Of a stretch of DNA of 64,000 nt, positions 36,317 to 45,475 are shown one piece after another (positions within the stretch are counted from its first letter, which is position 1; each line of letters opens with the position of its first letter). The stretch is from contig CAWHRE010000010.1 of the NCBI GenBank assembly GCA_963831705.1, positions 372,001 through 436,000 of the forward strand, given 5' to 3'. A program made the translations under genes and the position numbers. This DNA is from DASQPR01 sp963831705. Lineage in GTDB: Bacteria > Actinomycetota > Actinomycetes > Mycobacteriales > Micromonosporaceae. Below the pieces are notes generated by a model that searched no databases, was not told the origin of the DNA, and saw only the letters and a list, made by a program, of their open reading frames with translations.

Positions 36317-37084
36317 CTAGAACGGCATCCTCGGCACGCCCGTACGCAGGTCGGACATGCCCTCGGCCACGCCGCGTACGAGATCGCCGGCTTCGATCAG
36401 CCGGTTGATCGCGATCGGCTCGCCCAGGCGACCGTCCTCCGCCACGAACTGTGCCGCGGCCGACACGAGTGCTTCGTAGGACTCGACGCCGGTCGCGAAG
36501 CGGCTCATCAGATCCGCGTGCGCCTCGGTCAGGCTCGGGTTCGTCGTACCGGTCTTCATCACGCGCTCCACGCTCGCGATCCGCTCGGCCAGGTCACGCA
36601 GCGCGTGTTCGGCGATCGATGCTTCGCGCACCACCTCGCGCACGGGGCCGGTCAACCGGGGCGCCAGCCCGTTGAATGCCTTGACGGCCTTGTCCAGCCG
36701 GGACGCGGCCGGGCTGACCGCCGAGCCCCGAACTCGCGACAGGTGTGCGACGCGATGCATTTCGGAGACGGCCGTACGCCCGATCGGCAGCCTGCTCACC
36801 ATGGATTCGATGCGTTGCTGCGTGGCCGCCGCCCGCTGCGCGGGATCAAGTTCGGGTGGTGCGGGCTGACCGGCGAGTTCACGTGCATCGCTCCAGCGCC
36901 AGAACGCGAACGCGGTGGATGCACCGGCCGCACCGGCCCAGAACACGTCGGCAAGGCCGATCCCGGCGTACGGGAGAAGCACGGCGGTCGCCATCAGAAG
37001 GCCGCCCGCCACGACCGACCAGCGGCGAGCCGACCGGCGCAGGCGGCGCAGCCGCAGGAAGTACTTCGTACGCGGGTCCGCCAT
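36317..37084 (-). CDS. PspM-like membrane partner of PspA
   Basis: 255 residues. A basic N-terminus (TKYFLRLRRLRRSARRWSVVAGG), two hydrophobic helices at about 23-65, then a long helical region (IESMVSRLPIGRTAVSEMHRVAHLSRVRGSAVSPAASRL). In actinobacteria the gene after pspA in the clgR-pspA cluster encodes the envelope-stress membrane protein PspM; position and layout fit. It begins 86 bp after pspA. Identification is by synteny and architecture. Confidence 0.62.
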   Translation of the reverse strand: MADPRTKYFLRLRRLRRSARRWSVVAGGLLMATAVLLPYAGIGLADVFWAGAAGASTAFAFWRWSDARELAGQPAPPELDPAQRAAATQQRIESMVSRLPIGRTAVSEMHRVAHLSRVRGSAVSPAASRLDKAVKAFNGLAPRLTGPVREVVREASIAEHALRDLAERIASVERVMKTGTTNPSLTEAHADLMSRFATGVESYEALVSAAAQFVAEDGRLGEPIAINRLIEAGDLVRGVAEGMSDLRTGVPRMPF

Positions 37085-37170
37085 GGCCGGTCCCTCCGGT
37101 TATTTACGAGAACGACGGCGCGACAAGTGCGTTGGATGCACTCGCCACGCCGTCGGTATGCATGTGTCGA

Positions 37171-38028
37171 TCAGCTCGCTGCAGACGAGTCGCCGGTCTT
37201 GTCCTTCGCGAGGCTCTTGCGGATCTCGTCAAGACGGGCAACGCTGGCGTCCCCGTCGCGCGGAGCACCGGCGACCGCGGGTTGCCCCGGACCGGCGGTC
37301 AGCTGACCACCGTTCATGCTCGCCCGGATCTGTTCCAGCCGCGACGAGCCGGCCATGTCCAGCGTCGACTTCTGCACTTCCAGCATCCGGCCTTCGACCG
37401 TGTTGGACGCGAGTTCGGCGCGGCCCATGGCGTTCGCGTACCGCCGCTCGATCTTCTCGCGAACCTCGTCCAGCGACGGCGTATTACCGGGTGCCGCGAG
37501 TTCGCTCATGCCTTCGAGCGACCTCGCCACCGTCTCCTGCATCTTGGCCTGCTCGAGCTGGCTGAGCAGCTTCGTCCGCTCGCCCAGCTTCTGCTGGAGC
37601 ACGATCGAATTGTTCTCGACCGCCTTGCGAGCCTGTCCGGCTGCCGAAAGCGCCTGGTCGTGCAGCACCTTGAGGTCTTCCATCGACTGCTCGCCCGACA
37701 CCAGCTGGGTCGCGAACGTCTGCGCGGCCTGCTCGTACTGGACGGCCTTCGGCTCGTCGCCGTCCGCGCGAGCCTTGTCGGCCAGCGTGATCGCCTGCCG
37801 CGCCGAGGACTGGAGCTTCTCCACCTCGGTCATCTGGCGGGACAGCTTCATTTCGATCTGCCGCTGGTTGCCGATCACGTTCGCGGCTTGTTGCACGAGC
37901 GTCTGGTGCGCTCGCTGTGCATCTTCGATCGCCTGCTGGATTTGAACCTTCGGATCGGCATACTCGTCGATCTTGGCGCCGAACAGCGCCATCAGGTATC
38001 TCCAACCCTTGACGAACGGGTTCGCCAT
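37171..38028 (-). CDS. pspA: Phage shock protein A (PspA/IM30/Vipp1 family)
   Basis: 285 residues, ESCRT-III-like coiled coil: ANPFVKGWRYLMALFGAKIDEYADPKVQIQQAIEDAQRAHQTL, long heptads (MKLSRQMTEVEKLQSSARQAITLADKARA), and a short C-terminal tail ending in the conserved helix SVARLDEIRKSLAKDK. Polymerises on damaged membranes. Together with the ClgR regulator upstream and PspM downstream it forms the actinobacterial Psp module. GAGGACC before the ATG. Confidence 0.95.
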   Translation of the reverse strand: MANPFVKGWRYLMALFGAKIDEYADPKVQIQQAIEDAQRAHQTLVQQAANVIGNQRQIEMKLSRQMTEVEKLQSSARQAITLADKARADGDEPKAVQYEQAAQTFATQLVSGEQSMEDLKVLHDQALSAAGQARKAVENNSIVLQQKLGERTKLLSQLEQAKMQETVARSLEGMSELAAPGNTPSLDEVREKIERRYANAMGRAELASNTVEGRMLEVQKSTLDMAGSSRLEQIRASMNGGQLTAGPGQPAVAGAPRDGDASVARLDEIRKSLAKDKTGDSSAAS

Positions 38029-38235
38029 ATCCGAGGTCCTCTCTACGTCCGCTCAGGTGTTCCGCGATGACACCGGTCCGCGATCAACGCCAGGCCGCTG
38101 TCAACACATGGAGGCGCCGACAAGTTGAGCGCTCTACACACTATCGTGGCAGGCTCATGCGAGCGCGTCACGCCGGACCGCAGTGATCGCTTGAGATTCT
38201 CAGTGAACGCAGCATTCATCGTGAATCGTGAGCCA

Positions 38236-38730
38236 TCAGCGAGAGAGCGCGACCTCGCGACCGCGCTTCGAAGACCGGACGTTGCGGGTGGTACGCAGCG
38301 TCGCCTTGAGCGGGCTGTTCTGGTGCACCGAGACCGCGACATCCCCATCGACCGTGATCTTCCGGCCGGTGGCCGCGACACCGGGCGGCAAAACGATGCC
38401 GTTCGCGGTGGCGTGGAATTCGGTCGGTTCCGGCGTCGCAACGGCACGGGTCTGCGGCACGGTCACTGGCGCGGCAACCGCGACAAGATCCGTACGCTCA
38501 GCTACCGCAACGGTGTGACTGACCTCACGCAGCAGCTCGGAGAGGTGCGCACCCAATGCGTCACAAATAGCGGACAACAGCTCGCTCGACGCTTCCTTTT
38601 GTCCGCGCTCGATCTCGGACAGATAGCCCAGGCTGACATTCGCCGCTGTGGAGACTTCCCGCAGCGTGCGGTGCTGGGATTGACGGCGCGCACGTAGAGC
38701 GTCACCGATTACGCGACGTAACAGGATCAT
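38236..38730 (-). CDS. clgR: ClgR-type XRE regulator of proteolysis and envelope stress
   Basis: 164 residues. XRE helix-turn-helix at the N-terminus (IGDALRARRQSQHRTLREVSTAANVSLGYLSEIERGQKEASSELLSAICDALG), which closely matches ClgR, activator of clp protease and pspA genes in mycobacteria, corynebacteria and streptomycetes. The C-terminal tail of about 90 residues is longer than usual and low complexity. ClgR is normally turned over by ClpP; it ends in ALSR rather than an ALAA-type degron. Direct repeats TCCGCGAT at 38061 and 38077 lie in the pspA upstream region. Confidence 0.88.
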   Translation of the reverse strand: MILLRRVIGDALRARRQSQHRTLREVSTAANVSLGYLSEIERGQKEASSELLSAICDALGAHLSELLREVSHTVAVAERTDLVAVAAPVTVPQTRAVATPEPTEFHATANGIVLPPGVAATGRKITVDGDVAVSVHQNSPLKATLRTTRNVRSSKRGREVALSR

Positions 38731-38920
38731 CGCGTTACCTCCCTCGCTCCATCCGGCTCAAGCTTGTCCGCCACGCTACTCGTTCTTTGCATCTCCGACA
38801 GCTTCCCCCGCCGCCCGTTGACCCCAATGTGCGAGATCGTGACCATCCAGGGCACCGATTCGAAAGTAAAACCTCTGATTTGGGCGATAAATTCCGACAA
38901 TGAGGCCCCCACCTTCCCAC

Positions 38921-39421
38921 CTAGCGGGAAGCCGGGTCGGTGAGGCGAGTGACAAGCCACACAAGGGATTCGTCGACCGTACGCGAACGGATGGCGCTGC
39001 GTCCGAGACTTTCCGGAAGATGCAGGTCGCGCACCTCGGTCGTCCCGCGTGGCGAGGCCAATCCAAGGAACACCGTGCCGACCGCGATGCCGTCCTGCCG
39101 GGTCGGACCGGCCACGCCGGTAGTCGCCAAGCCCCAATCGGCACCACAGCGCTCTCGGACGCCCCGCGCCAACTCCGCCGCCACATCCGGATCAACCGGG
39201 CCGCGCTCGGCCAGCAGTACCGGGTCGACGCCGGCGAGCTTCGCCTTGAGGTCGGTCGCGTACACGACGAGTCCGCCGCGAAATGCCGCACTCGCGCCCG
39301 CCACCCCCACGATCGTGGCGGCGAGCAGGCCACCGGTCAGCGATTCCGCCACGGCCAGCGTCTCGCCACGGGCAATCAACAGGTCGAGAGCGCGCGCCGC
39401 CCCCTCGACTGACAGCGTCAC
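38921..39421 (-). CDS. cinA: CinA C-terminal domain protein (nicotinamide-nucleotide amidohydrolase)
   Basis: 166 residues, single-domain CinA/PncC type: ARGETLAVAESLTGGLLAATIVGVAGASAAFRGGLVVYA and ADWGLATTGVAGPTRQDGIAVGTVFLGLA. Deamidates nicotinamide mononucleotide in NAD recycling. The N-terminal COG1058 domain of longer CinA proteins is absent, as usual in actinobacteria. GTG start overlaps the pgsA stop (GTGA). Confidence 0.93.
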   Translation of the reverse strand: MTLSVEGAARALDLLIARGETLAVAESLTGGLLAATIVGVAGASAAFRGGLVVYATDLKAKLAGVDPVLLAERGPVDPDVAAELARGVRERCGADWGLATTGVAGPTRQDGIAVGTVFLGLASPRGTTEVRDLHLPESLGRSAIRSRTVDESLVWLVTRLTDPASR

Positions 39422-40017
39422 GGCGTCAGAGTGCCACGCCGCAGCCGGAGCGCGCGCGCCACATAGTCAAGACCGGTCACAACGGTCACAATCAAGGTCA
39501 ACGCCATCAGGTACGGGCCAACCGCGGCCAACCAGCCGTGCAGCGGGAGCAGATACCAGACGATCGCGAGCGTCTGCAGCGCCGTCTTGATCTTGCCACC
39601 GCGACTCGCCGCGATCACGCCGCGCCGGATCACCCAGAATCGGAGCAGTGTCACGCCGAGTTCCCGGCCGAGGATCACGATCGTGATCCACCAGGGCACC
39701 GCGTTGTACGCGGAGAGCAGGATGAACGCACTGCCGGTCAGGGCCTTGTCGGCAATCGGGTCGGCCACTTTGCCAAACGACGTGACCAGATCGTAGGCGC
39801 GGGCGATCCAGCCGTCCGCGAGATCGGTGACCGAAGCCACGAAGAACGTGATGCACGCCGCGATCCGCAGACCAGGATCGGTCAGCTGCGACGCGACCGT
39901 CAACGCGATGAATACCGGGACGAGCACGATCCGCAGCGCGGTCAGTCCGTTCGCCGCGTTCATGATCGGTGCCGGACCCTCGCGACGCGAGGCGGCGGCC
40001 ACGAGGGGCTCCGTCAC
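39418..40017 (-). CDS. pgsA: CDP-diacylglycerol--glycerol-3-phosphate 3-phosphatidyltransferase
   Basis: 199 residues. Integral membrane enzyme making phosphatidylglycerol phosphate. The CDP-alcohol phosphotransferase motif is complete: D-x2-D-G-x2-A-R...G-x3-D-x3-D (DLADGWIARAYDLVTSFGKVADPIADK). About five transmembrane helices. GTG start overlaps the rimO stop; the alternative ATG at residue 19 (MNAANGLTALRIVL) is possible. Cluster rimO-pgsA-cinA is translationally coupled throughout. Confidence 0.94.
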   Translation of the reverse strand: MTEPLVAAASRREGPAPIMNAANGLTALRIVLVPVFIALTVASQLTDPGLRIAACITFFVASVTDLADGWIARAYDLVTSFGKVADPIADKALTGSAFILLSAYNAVPWWITIVILGRELGVTLLRFWVIRRGVIAASRGGKIKTALQTLAIVWYLLPLHGWLAAVGPYLMALTLIVTVVTGLDYVARALRLRRGTLTP

Positions 40018-41510
40018 CGCGATGCCAACGCGCGAGCGCCGGTGGCATCGAGCGTGGCCGCGGAGATCATCTCAATCGGTTCGGCGATCAGATCGGCGCC
40101 CGATGCGGCCGTCACCCGGGCGCGAACTAGATCACCCGGTCGCAGTACGCCGAGATCGGCACCGACCAGCGACGTCGAGCCGTCGACGTCCGGCGCCTGA
40201 TGCGCGCCACGGCCCTCGACACCATCGTCGCCGACCGAATCCACCAGGACCTCAACGAGCTCACCGACGCGATCCTCGGCCCGCTGCGTACACAATTCCT
40301 CGGCGAGAGCGCTCAGTCGCGCGTACCGCTTCTTGATGGTGTTGCTCTTGACCTTGCCGGGCAGCCCGGCCGCCTCGGTGCCGTCTTCGTCGCTGTAGTC
40401 GAACACGCCGATCGCGTCCAGGCGCGCGTCGTTCAGGAAGCGTTCCAGTTCGTCATATTCGGCCGCGGTCTCGCCCGGGAAGCCGACGATGAAGTTGCTG
40501 CGGGCACCGGCCGACGGCGCCAGGTCACGGGCGGACGCGAGCAGATCCCAGAACCGCTCGGTTGAGCCGAAACGCCGCATCCGGCGCAGAACCGTCTCGG
40601 ACGAGTGCTGGAACGAGAGGTCGAAGTAGGGGGCGACGCCGGGCGTGGTCGCGATCGCCTCGACCAGACCCGGCCGGGTCTCGGCCGGCTGCAGGTAGGC
40701 GACGCGGACCCGGACGATGTTGCCGACCGTCGCGAGCTGCGGCAACAGCTTCTCCAACAGGCGCGGATCGCCAAGATCCTTGCCGTAGGAGGTCGAATTC
40801 TCGCTGACCAGGACGATCTCTCGGACACCGTCGCGGGCGAGCCACTCGGCCTCGGCAAGGATCTCGTCCGGCGTACGGGAAACGAACGCACCCCGGAACG
40901 ACGGGATCGCGCAGAACGAGCAACGCCGGTCGCAACCGCTCGCCAACTTGATCGAGGCGACCGGACCCTTCGTCAACCGCTGGCGGAGGACGCCGCGAAG
41001 GTGCGCCGGCGTCGCATCGTCGACGATCATGTGACCGGGTACCGAAATCGTGCTCGCGCGCCGGTCTACCGGGGTAAGCGGCAGCAACGTCCGGCGGTCG
41101 CGAGGCGTGTGCGATTCGACCGTCTCGCCCGCGAGGATCGCGTTGAGCCGGGCGGACATGTCCGGGTAGTGGTCGAAGCCGAGGACGGCGGACGCTTCCG
41201 GCAGGCTCTCGGCAAGTTCGCGGCCGTAGCGTTCCGCCATGCAGCCGGTCGCCACCACCTTCGCGCCAGTGGCCGACGCCGCGAACAGCGTGTCCAGCGA
41301 GTCCTGCTTTGCCTTTTCGACGAAGCCGCACGTGTTCACGAGCACGATGTCGGCGTCGGAGCCATCCGTCGTGACCTGCCAACCGTCACCACTCAGCCGC
41401 GCGGCCAATTCCTCGGAATCCACCTCGTTACGGGCGCAGCCGAGCGTGAGCAACGCGACCCGGCGCCCGGGCGTGGGCTCTCGGTCGGCGGACGAATTGG
41501 ATGACGGCAC
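40014..41510 (-). CDS. rimO: Ribosomal protein uS12 methylthiotransferase RimO
   Basis: 498 residues from GTG 41510; the open frame continues upstream through the family II repeat to 41636 but that part is not family sequence. Methylthiolates Asp88/89 of ribosomal protein S12. N-terminal cluster motif RVALLTLGCARNEVDSEELAARL, NTCGFVEKAK, GCMAERYG; radical SAM motif GCDRRCSFCAIPSFRG; C-terminal TRAM domain (VGELVEVLVDSVG). The CARNEVDSE sequence distinguishes it from MiaB. Confidence 0.95.
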   Translation of the reverse strand: MPSSNSSADREPTPGRRVALLTLGCARNEVDSEELAARLSGDGWQVTTDGSDADIVLVNTCGFVEKAKQDSLDTLFAASATGAKVVATGCMAERYGRELAESLPEASAVLGFDHYPDMSARLNAILAGETVESHTPRDRRTLLPLTPVDRRASTISVPGHMIVDDATPAHLRGVLRQRLTKGPVASIKLASGCDRRCSFCAIPSFRGAFVSRTPDEILAEAEWLARDGVREIVLVSENSTSYGKDLGDPRLLEKLLPQLATVGNIVRVRVAYLQPAETRPGLVEAIATTPGVAPYFDLSFQHSSETVLRRMRRFGSTERFWDLLASARDLAPSAGARSNFIVGFPGETAAEYDELERFLNDARLDAIGVFDYSDEDGTEAAGLPGKVKSNTIKKRYARLSALAEELCTQRAEDRVGELVEVLVDSVGDDGVEGRGAHQAPDVDGSTSLVGADLGVLRPGDLVRARVTAASGADLIAEPIEMISAATLDATGARALASR

Positions 41511-41588
41511 TTGTAGAGGGTACCTAGGAGTCAGCTTGGATCCGGACTCGCAGCCCGGTCTCGTACGCGACATCACGGTATTTGGCGG

Positions 41589-41675
41589 GTGATCGGAGAT
41601 CTTGGCACGTGCGGTAGATCGAATCGCCATGATCACGACGCTCAGTCTCCACTCGCGCCAAGATTTCCGATCGTC
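41589..41675 (-). repeat. Family II dispersed repeat, copy C (87 bp)
   Basis: On the minus strand: GACGATCGGAAATCTTGG, then GCGAGTGGA, the central CGTGATCATGG and an end CCAAGATCTCCGATCAC. It is the most diverged of the three copies (one 1-nt length change). It lies in the 183-bp gap between ftsK and rimO. Confidence 0.8.
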
Positions 41676-41693
41676 GGCGCGGACCGTGACCCT

Positions 41694-44261
41694 TTACTCG
41701 ACGTCGGACGAGACACGCAGCGACTCGAGCGTCTCTTCCAGCTCATCCGCCTTGATCAACACGTCGCGAGCCTTCGAACCCTCGGAGGGGCCGACGATGC
41801 CCCGGGTTTCCATCAGGTCCATCAGACGCCCGGCCTTCGCGAAGCCGACCCGCAGCTTGCGCTGCAGCATCGACGTCGAACCGAACTGGCTGGTCACCAC
41901 GAGTTCGACGGCTTGCAGCAGCAGCTCGAGGTCATCACCGATGTCCTCGTCCGGCTTGCGCTTGACCTCGGTCGGGACGGTCAGCACGTCCGGTCGGAAC
42001 TCCGGTTCGCGCTGGTTCTTGCAGAACTTCACGATGTCCACGATCTCGGCTTCGGTCACCCATGCGCCCTGCAGGCGAACCGGCTTCGACGCACCCATCG
42101 GGAGGAACAGCGCGTCGCCGCGACCGATCAACTTCTCCGCGCCCGGTTGATCCAGGATGACCCGGGAGTCCGCGAGGCTCGACGTCGCGAACGCGAGCCG
42201 GGACGGGACGTTCGCCTTGATCAAGCCGGTCACCACGTCGACACTCGGTCGCTGCGTAGCCAGTACGAGGTGAATGCCGGCCGCACGGGCGAGCTGCGTG
42301 ATCCGGACGACCGAATCCTCCACGTCTCGGGGCGCGACCATCATGAGGTCGGCCAGCTCGTCCACCACGACCAGAAGATAGGGGTACGGCTTGATCACGC
42401 GCTCGCTGCCCGGGAGCGCCTTGATCGCGCCGGAGCGGACCTTCCGGTTGTAGTCGTCGATATGGCGTACGCCCGCCGCGGCGAGATCGTCGTAGCGCAT
42501 GTCCATCTCGCGGACCACCCAGTCGAGTGCGTCCGCGGCCTTCTTCGGATTCGTCACGATCGGCGTGACCAGGTGCGGGATGCCCTCGTAGTTGGTCAGT
42601 TCGACGCGTTTCGGGTCGACCAGCAGGAGCCGTACCTCATCGGGGGTGGCGCGGGCCAGGATCGACACCAGGATCGTGTTGAGACAGCTGGACTTACCGG
42701 CGCCGGTCGCACCGGCGATCAGAATGTGCGGCATCTTGGCCAGGTTCGTACAGATGTAGCCGCCCTCGATGTCCTTGCCGAGTGCGACGGTCAACGGGTG
42801 ATGATCGCCGATCGCGGCCCGTGACCGCAGTACGTCACCGAGCGCGACGATCTCCCGATCGCTGTTCGGCACCTCGATGCCGACCGCGCTCTTGCCCGGG
42901 ATCGGGCTGATGATGCGCACGTCCGGTGACTTCACCGAGTAGGCGATATTGCGGCTCAGCTGTGTGATCCGCTCCACCTTGACGCCGTGTCCGAGTTCGA
43001 CCTCGTAACGCGTCACGGTCGGGCCGCGCATGAATCCGGTCACCGCCGCGTCCACATCGAACTGTTCGAACACGCCGGTCAGCGCCGAGATCACCTCGTC
43101 GTTCGCCTTGCTCCGCGCCTTGGCCGGCTCCCCCGCCGCGAACATGTGGGCGGGCGGCAACTTGTAATCCGGGTCGGTGAGAGCGAGTTGCTCGGTCATC
43201 GATGGGATCGGCGAGTGCTCGGGCGCTCGCAGCGGCGCGGACGCCTTCTTCGCCGATGTACGCGAAGGCCGCGGAAGCGCGATCGTGTCGTGCGTGACCT
43301 CGTCGTCCTCCGACACCGGCGTCATGTCCAGTACCGACGGCAGCGCCTGGCTGCCCTGTCGGCGTCGGTTCGGGCTGCGTCGCGCGGGCGGCGCCTCCTC
43401 GTCGTCAAAGTTGTCCACATCGTCCCGGAACGGCTCGACCTCGTCGCCGTTCTCGTCGATGTAGCGGACCGCACGGCCCATCGCGATGTCACGCAACTGG
43501 GCGAACCGTTCCGGCACTCGGTTGATCGGCGTCGCCGTGATGACCAGCAGGCCGAAGATCGCGATCATCACCAATACCGGTACCGCGACCCAGCCACTGA
43601 CCGCGTGCGCGAGCGCGCTTCCGGTGATCTTGCCGAGGATGCCACCGGCACTCGACACGTCCTGCAGCGTTTTCGGGTGGCCCTTGATGCTGGCCAGGCC
43701 GGACACCCCGATCAGCAGCGAGCTCCAGCCGACAACGCCCCGGCCCCGGTGCTCCTCGTCGGTCGTCGACCGCATCAGACGGATCGCGCTGATCAGCAGC
43801 ACAATCGGCAGTGTCGCGGCGCCGATACCGAACAGGAGCCGGGCGAACTCGTTGACCGCCTGGCCGACGACGCCGCCGGAGGAGAACCAGACCGCGACCG
43901 TGAGCAGCAGGAACATCGCGAACGCGAAGAATCCCGCGCCATCGCGCTGATGTGCTTGATCGAGCTCACGGGCGGATGCGGCGTGCCGGCCAACGATACG
44001 GAACATCCAGCCGACCGCGTGTGCGAGTCCCATCCAGACACCGCGACCGACCTTGGCGAGAACGTCGAGCGGTCCCGGGATTCGGGCGGCACGAGCCTGG
44101 TTGCGGGCCCGGCGAGCAGCAGCGGTCGTCGGCCGGGCCACGTTACGTCCGGATGCACCCTGCCGACCTGCGGTTCCGGTACGTTTCGACGGTGCAGCCG
44201 CCGGCGTCTTCCGCGTGGTCGCGGAGCCTCGCCGGTTGGTCGATGATCCACGGCCCGCCAT
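41694..44261 (-). CDS. ftsK: DNA translocase FtsK/SpoIIIE
   Basis: 855 residues. Septal DNA pump that clears chromosomes during division. A basic N-terminus, four or five transmembrane helices at about 100-265, a charged linker, then the RecA-like motor: FTSK alpha domain (ALTGVFEQFDVDAAVTGFMRGPTVTRYEVELG), Walker A AGATGAGKSSCLNT, Walker B LLVVVDELADLMM, and the winged gamma domain (VVTSQFGSTSMLQRKLRVGFAKAGRLMDLMETRGIVGPSEG) that reads orienting DNA sequences. Complete. Confidence 0.97.
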   Translation of the reverse strand: MAGRGSSTNRRGSATTRKTPAAAPSKRTGTAGRQGASGRNVARPTTAAARRARNQARAARIPGPLDVLAKVGRGVWMGLAHAVGWMFRIVGRHAASARELDQAHQRDGAGFFAFAMFLLLTVAVWFSSGGVVGQAVNEFARLLFGIGAATLPIVLLISAIRLMRSTTDEEHRGRGVVGWSSLLIGVSGLASIKGHPKTLQDVSSAGGILGKITGSALAHAVSGWVAVPVLVMIAIFGLLVITATPINRVPERFAQLRDIAMGRAVRYIDENGDEVEPFRDDVDNFDDEEAPPARRSPNRRRQGSQALPSVLDMTPVSEDDEVTHDTIALPRPSRTSAKKASAPLRAPEHSPIPSMTEQLALTDPDYKLPPAHMFAAGEPAKARSKANDEVISALTGVFEQFDVDAAVTGFMRGPTVTRYEVELGHGVKVERITQLSRNIAYSVKSPDVRIISPIPGKSAVGIEVPNSDREIVALGDVLRSRAAIGDHHPLTVALGKDIEGGYICTNLAKMPHILIAGATGAGKSSCLNTILVSILARATPDEVRLLLVDPKRVELTNYEGIPHLVTPIVTNPKKAADALDWVVREMDMRYDDLAAAGVRHIDDYNRKVRSGAIKALPGSERVIKPYPYLLVVVDELADLMMVAPRDVEDSVVRITQLARAAGIHLVLATQRPSVDVVTGLIKANVPSRLAFATSSLADSRVILDQPGAEKLIGRGDALFLPMGASKPVRLQGAWVTEAEIVDIVKFCKNQREPEFRPDVLTVPTEVKRKPDEDIGDDLELLLQAVELVVTSQFGSTSMLQRKLRVGFAKAGRLMDLMETRGIVGPSEGSKARDVLIKADELEETLESLRVSSDVE

Positions 44262-44372
44262 GCCTCACACGGTAACGGTGACACGCCCGGATCGAGGCAC
44301 AGGCGCGCCGGATGACGGTACCGTTACGCGAGCATCGATCACGTCCCTGGTCCGCCGCACCGAGCGTACGAA

Positions 44373-44459
44373 GTTGATCCTGTAGTTGAGACGACGACAC
44401 GCCGTCCCTCTGCACCATTTGCTGCTGTCACAGCGGCTGTCAACTAGCTCCAGGGTCGG
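44373..44459 (+). repeat. Family I palindromic repeat, degenerate long copy (R5)
   Basis: Left end GTTGATCCTGTAGTTGAG with one change, core GACGACACGCCGTC, an extra run of about 25 bp, then the decayed right end CAACTAGCTCCAGGGTCGGC. It overlaps the last codons of the PAP2-type gene, giving the tail ADPGAS. Confidence 0.75.
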
Positions 44460-45414
44460 CGGGGGCGGTTTGGGCTGGGGCGGTTTGGACTGCCGCCTGT
44501 CGGGCTGGGTGAGTTTCGCTCGCTGGCTGCGGGTTGTCGACCAGGCGCCAATTGTGGCCGTGGACGATCGCGAAGACCGCTACCGCCACGGCCAAGCCGG
44601 CGAGGGCATCGCTCATGTAGTGGTACCGGGTGTAGACGACCGAAACGGTGAGGCCGACGGCGAACGGAACGAGCCGCCAGAACACGCGACGCCCGAAGAT
44701 GCACCAGATCGCGAACATCGCGGTCCACGCGCCCGCGACGTGCGCCGACGGAAAACAGGCACCGACCGGATCACCCTTGGCCTGGATGAACTGCTGCAGC
44801 GGCACGATCACGTAGCCGGTCAGCGTCGCCGGATGAAACTGCCCGGCAAGCGATGTGCTCGGACCGGCCAACGGCACGAAGAGAAAACCCAGGTAGCAGA
44901 CGTACAGGGCGGACATCAACGCGAAGACGTAGCGCTCCAGATCCACGTAGCGCCGCCGCAGGAACAGGTGAATCGGCGGCACCAGGAAGAACAGGTAGAA
45001 ACCGAAGTAGCAGGCGTACAGGAATTCGGTCAGCGGTGGAGATGCGATCCGGTCCAGCACGAGGTTCGGATGACCGCCGAACGCGCGCAACTCCCATGAG
45101 TTCATGCCCGCGTCCACGAAGTGGCCGCGGAGCACGAGTATGTACCGGTCGATCGACCCGTAGATCACGATCGACAACGCCAACGGGTACGCCCAGCGGG
45201 CGAACGTGATGACCCGATGGTCCGGATGGGCATCGTGCGCGACGGCGAGCGCGTACACGATGATCGCGGCAACCGCGAAGCCGGCCGGCAACTCGTACCA
45301 GTGCGGGATTTTGCTGTGATATATCGTGACCAGCGCTGAAACGATGGTGAAGTACCCGAGCGACAGTACGTCGAACCGTCGCAAGGGTCTGAAAATTGTT
45401 CGCTTCTCGTTCAT
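44440..45414 (-). CDS. PAP2-superfamily membrane phosphatase / inositolphosphotransferase-like protein
   Basis: 324 residues with six or more transmembrane helices. The PAP2 signature is split in the usual way: domain 2 as CFPSAHVAGAWTA and domain 3 as YTRYHYMSDALAGLAVA (catalytic histidines). Long N-terminal membrane part and wide spacing resemble the actinobacterial PAP2_3 / inositolphosphotransferase Aur1-Ipt1-like group. Likely substrate is a lipid phosphate or phospho-inositol; unproven. The C-terminal tail ends in ADPGAS, encoded by the degenerate repeat R5. Confidence 0.85.
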   Translation of the reverse strand: MNEKRTIFRPLRRFDVLSLGYFTIVSALVTIYHSKIPHWYELPAGFAVAAIIVYALAVAHDAHPDHRVITFARWAYPLALSIVIYGSIDRYILVLRGHFVDAGMNSWELRAFGGHPNLVLDRIASPPLTEFLYACYFGFYLFFLVPPIHLFLRRRYVDLERYVFALMSALYVCYLGFLFVPLAGPSTSLAGQFHPATLTGYVIVPLQQFIQAKGDPVGACFPSAHVAGAWTAMFAIWCIFGRRVFWRLVPFAVGLTVSVVYTRYHYMSDALAGLAVAVAVFAIVHGHNWRLVDNPQPASETHPARQAAVQTAPAQTAPADPGAS

Positions 45415-45475
45415 GGCGAGGAGATATTACGAACGCGAGCGCATCGAGCGCCAGTGGACGCCGTAGCCTTTCAGC

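Noticed and set aside
36317..38028. Phage genes suggested by the name phage shock protein
   Set aside because: This is the host Psp envelope-stress module; no phage gene is nearby.
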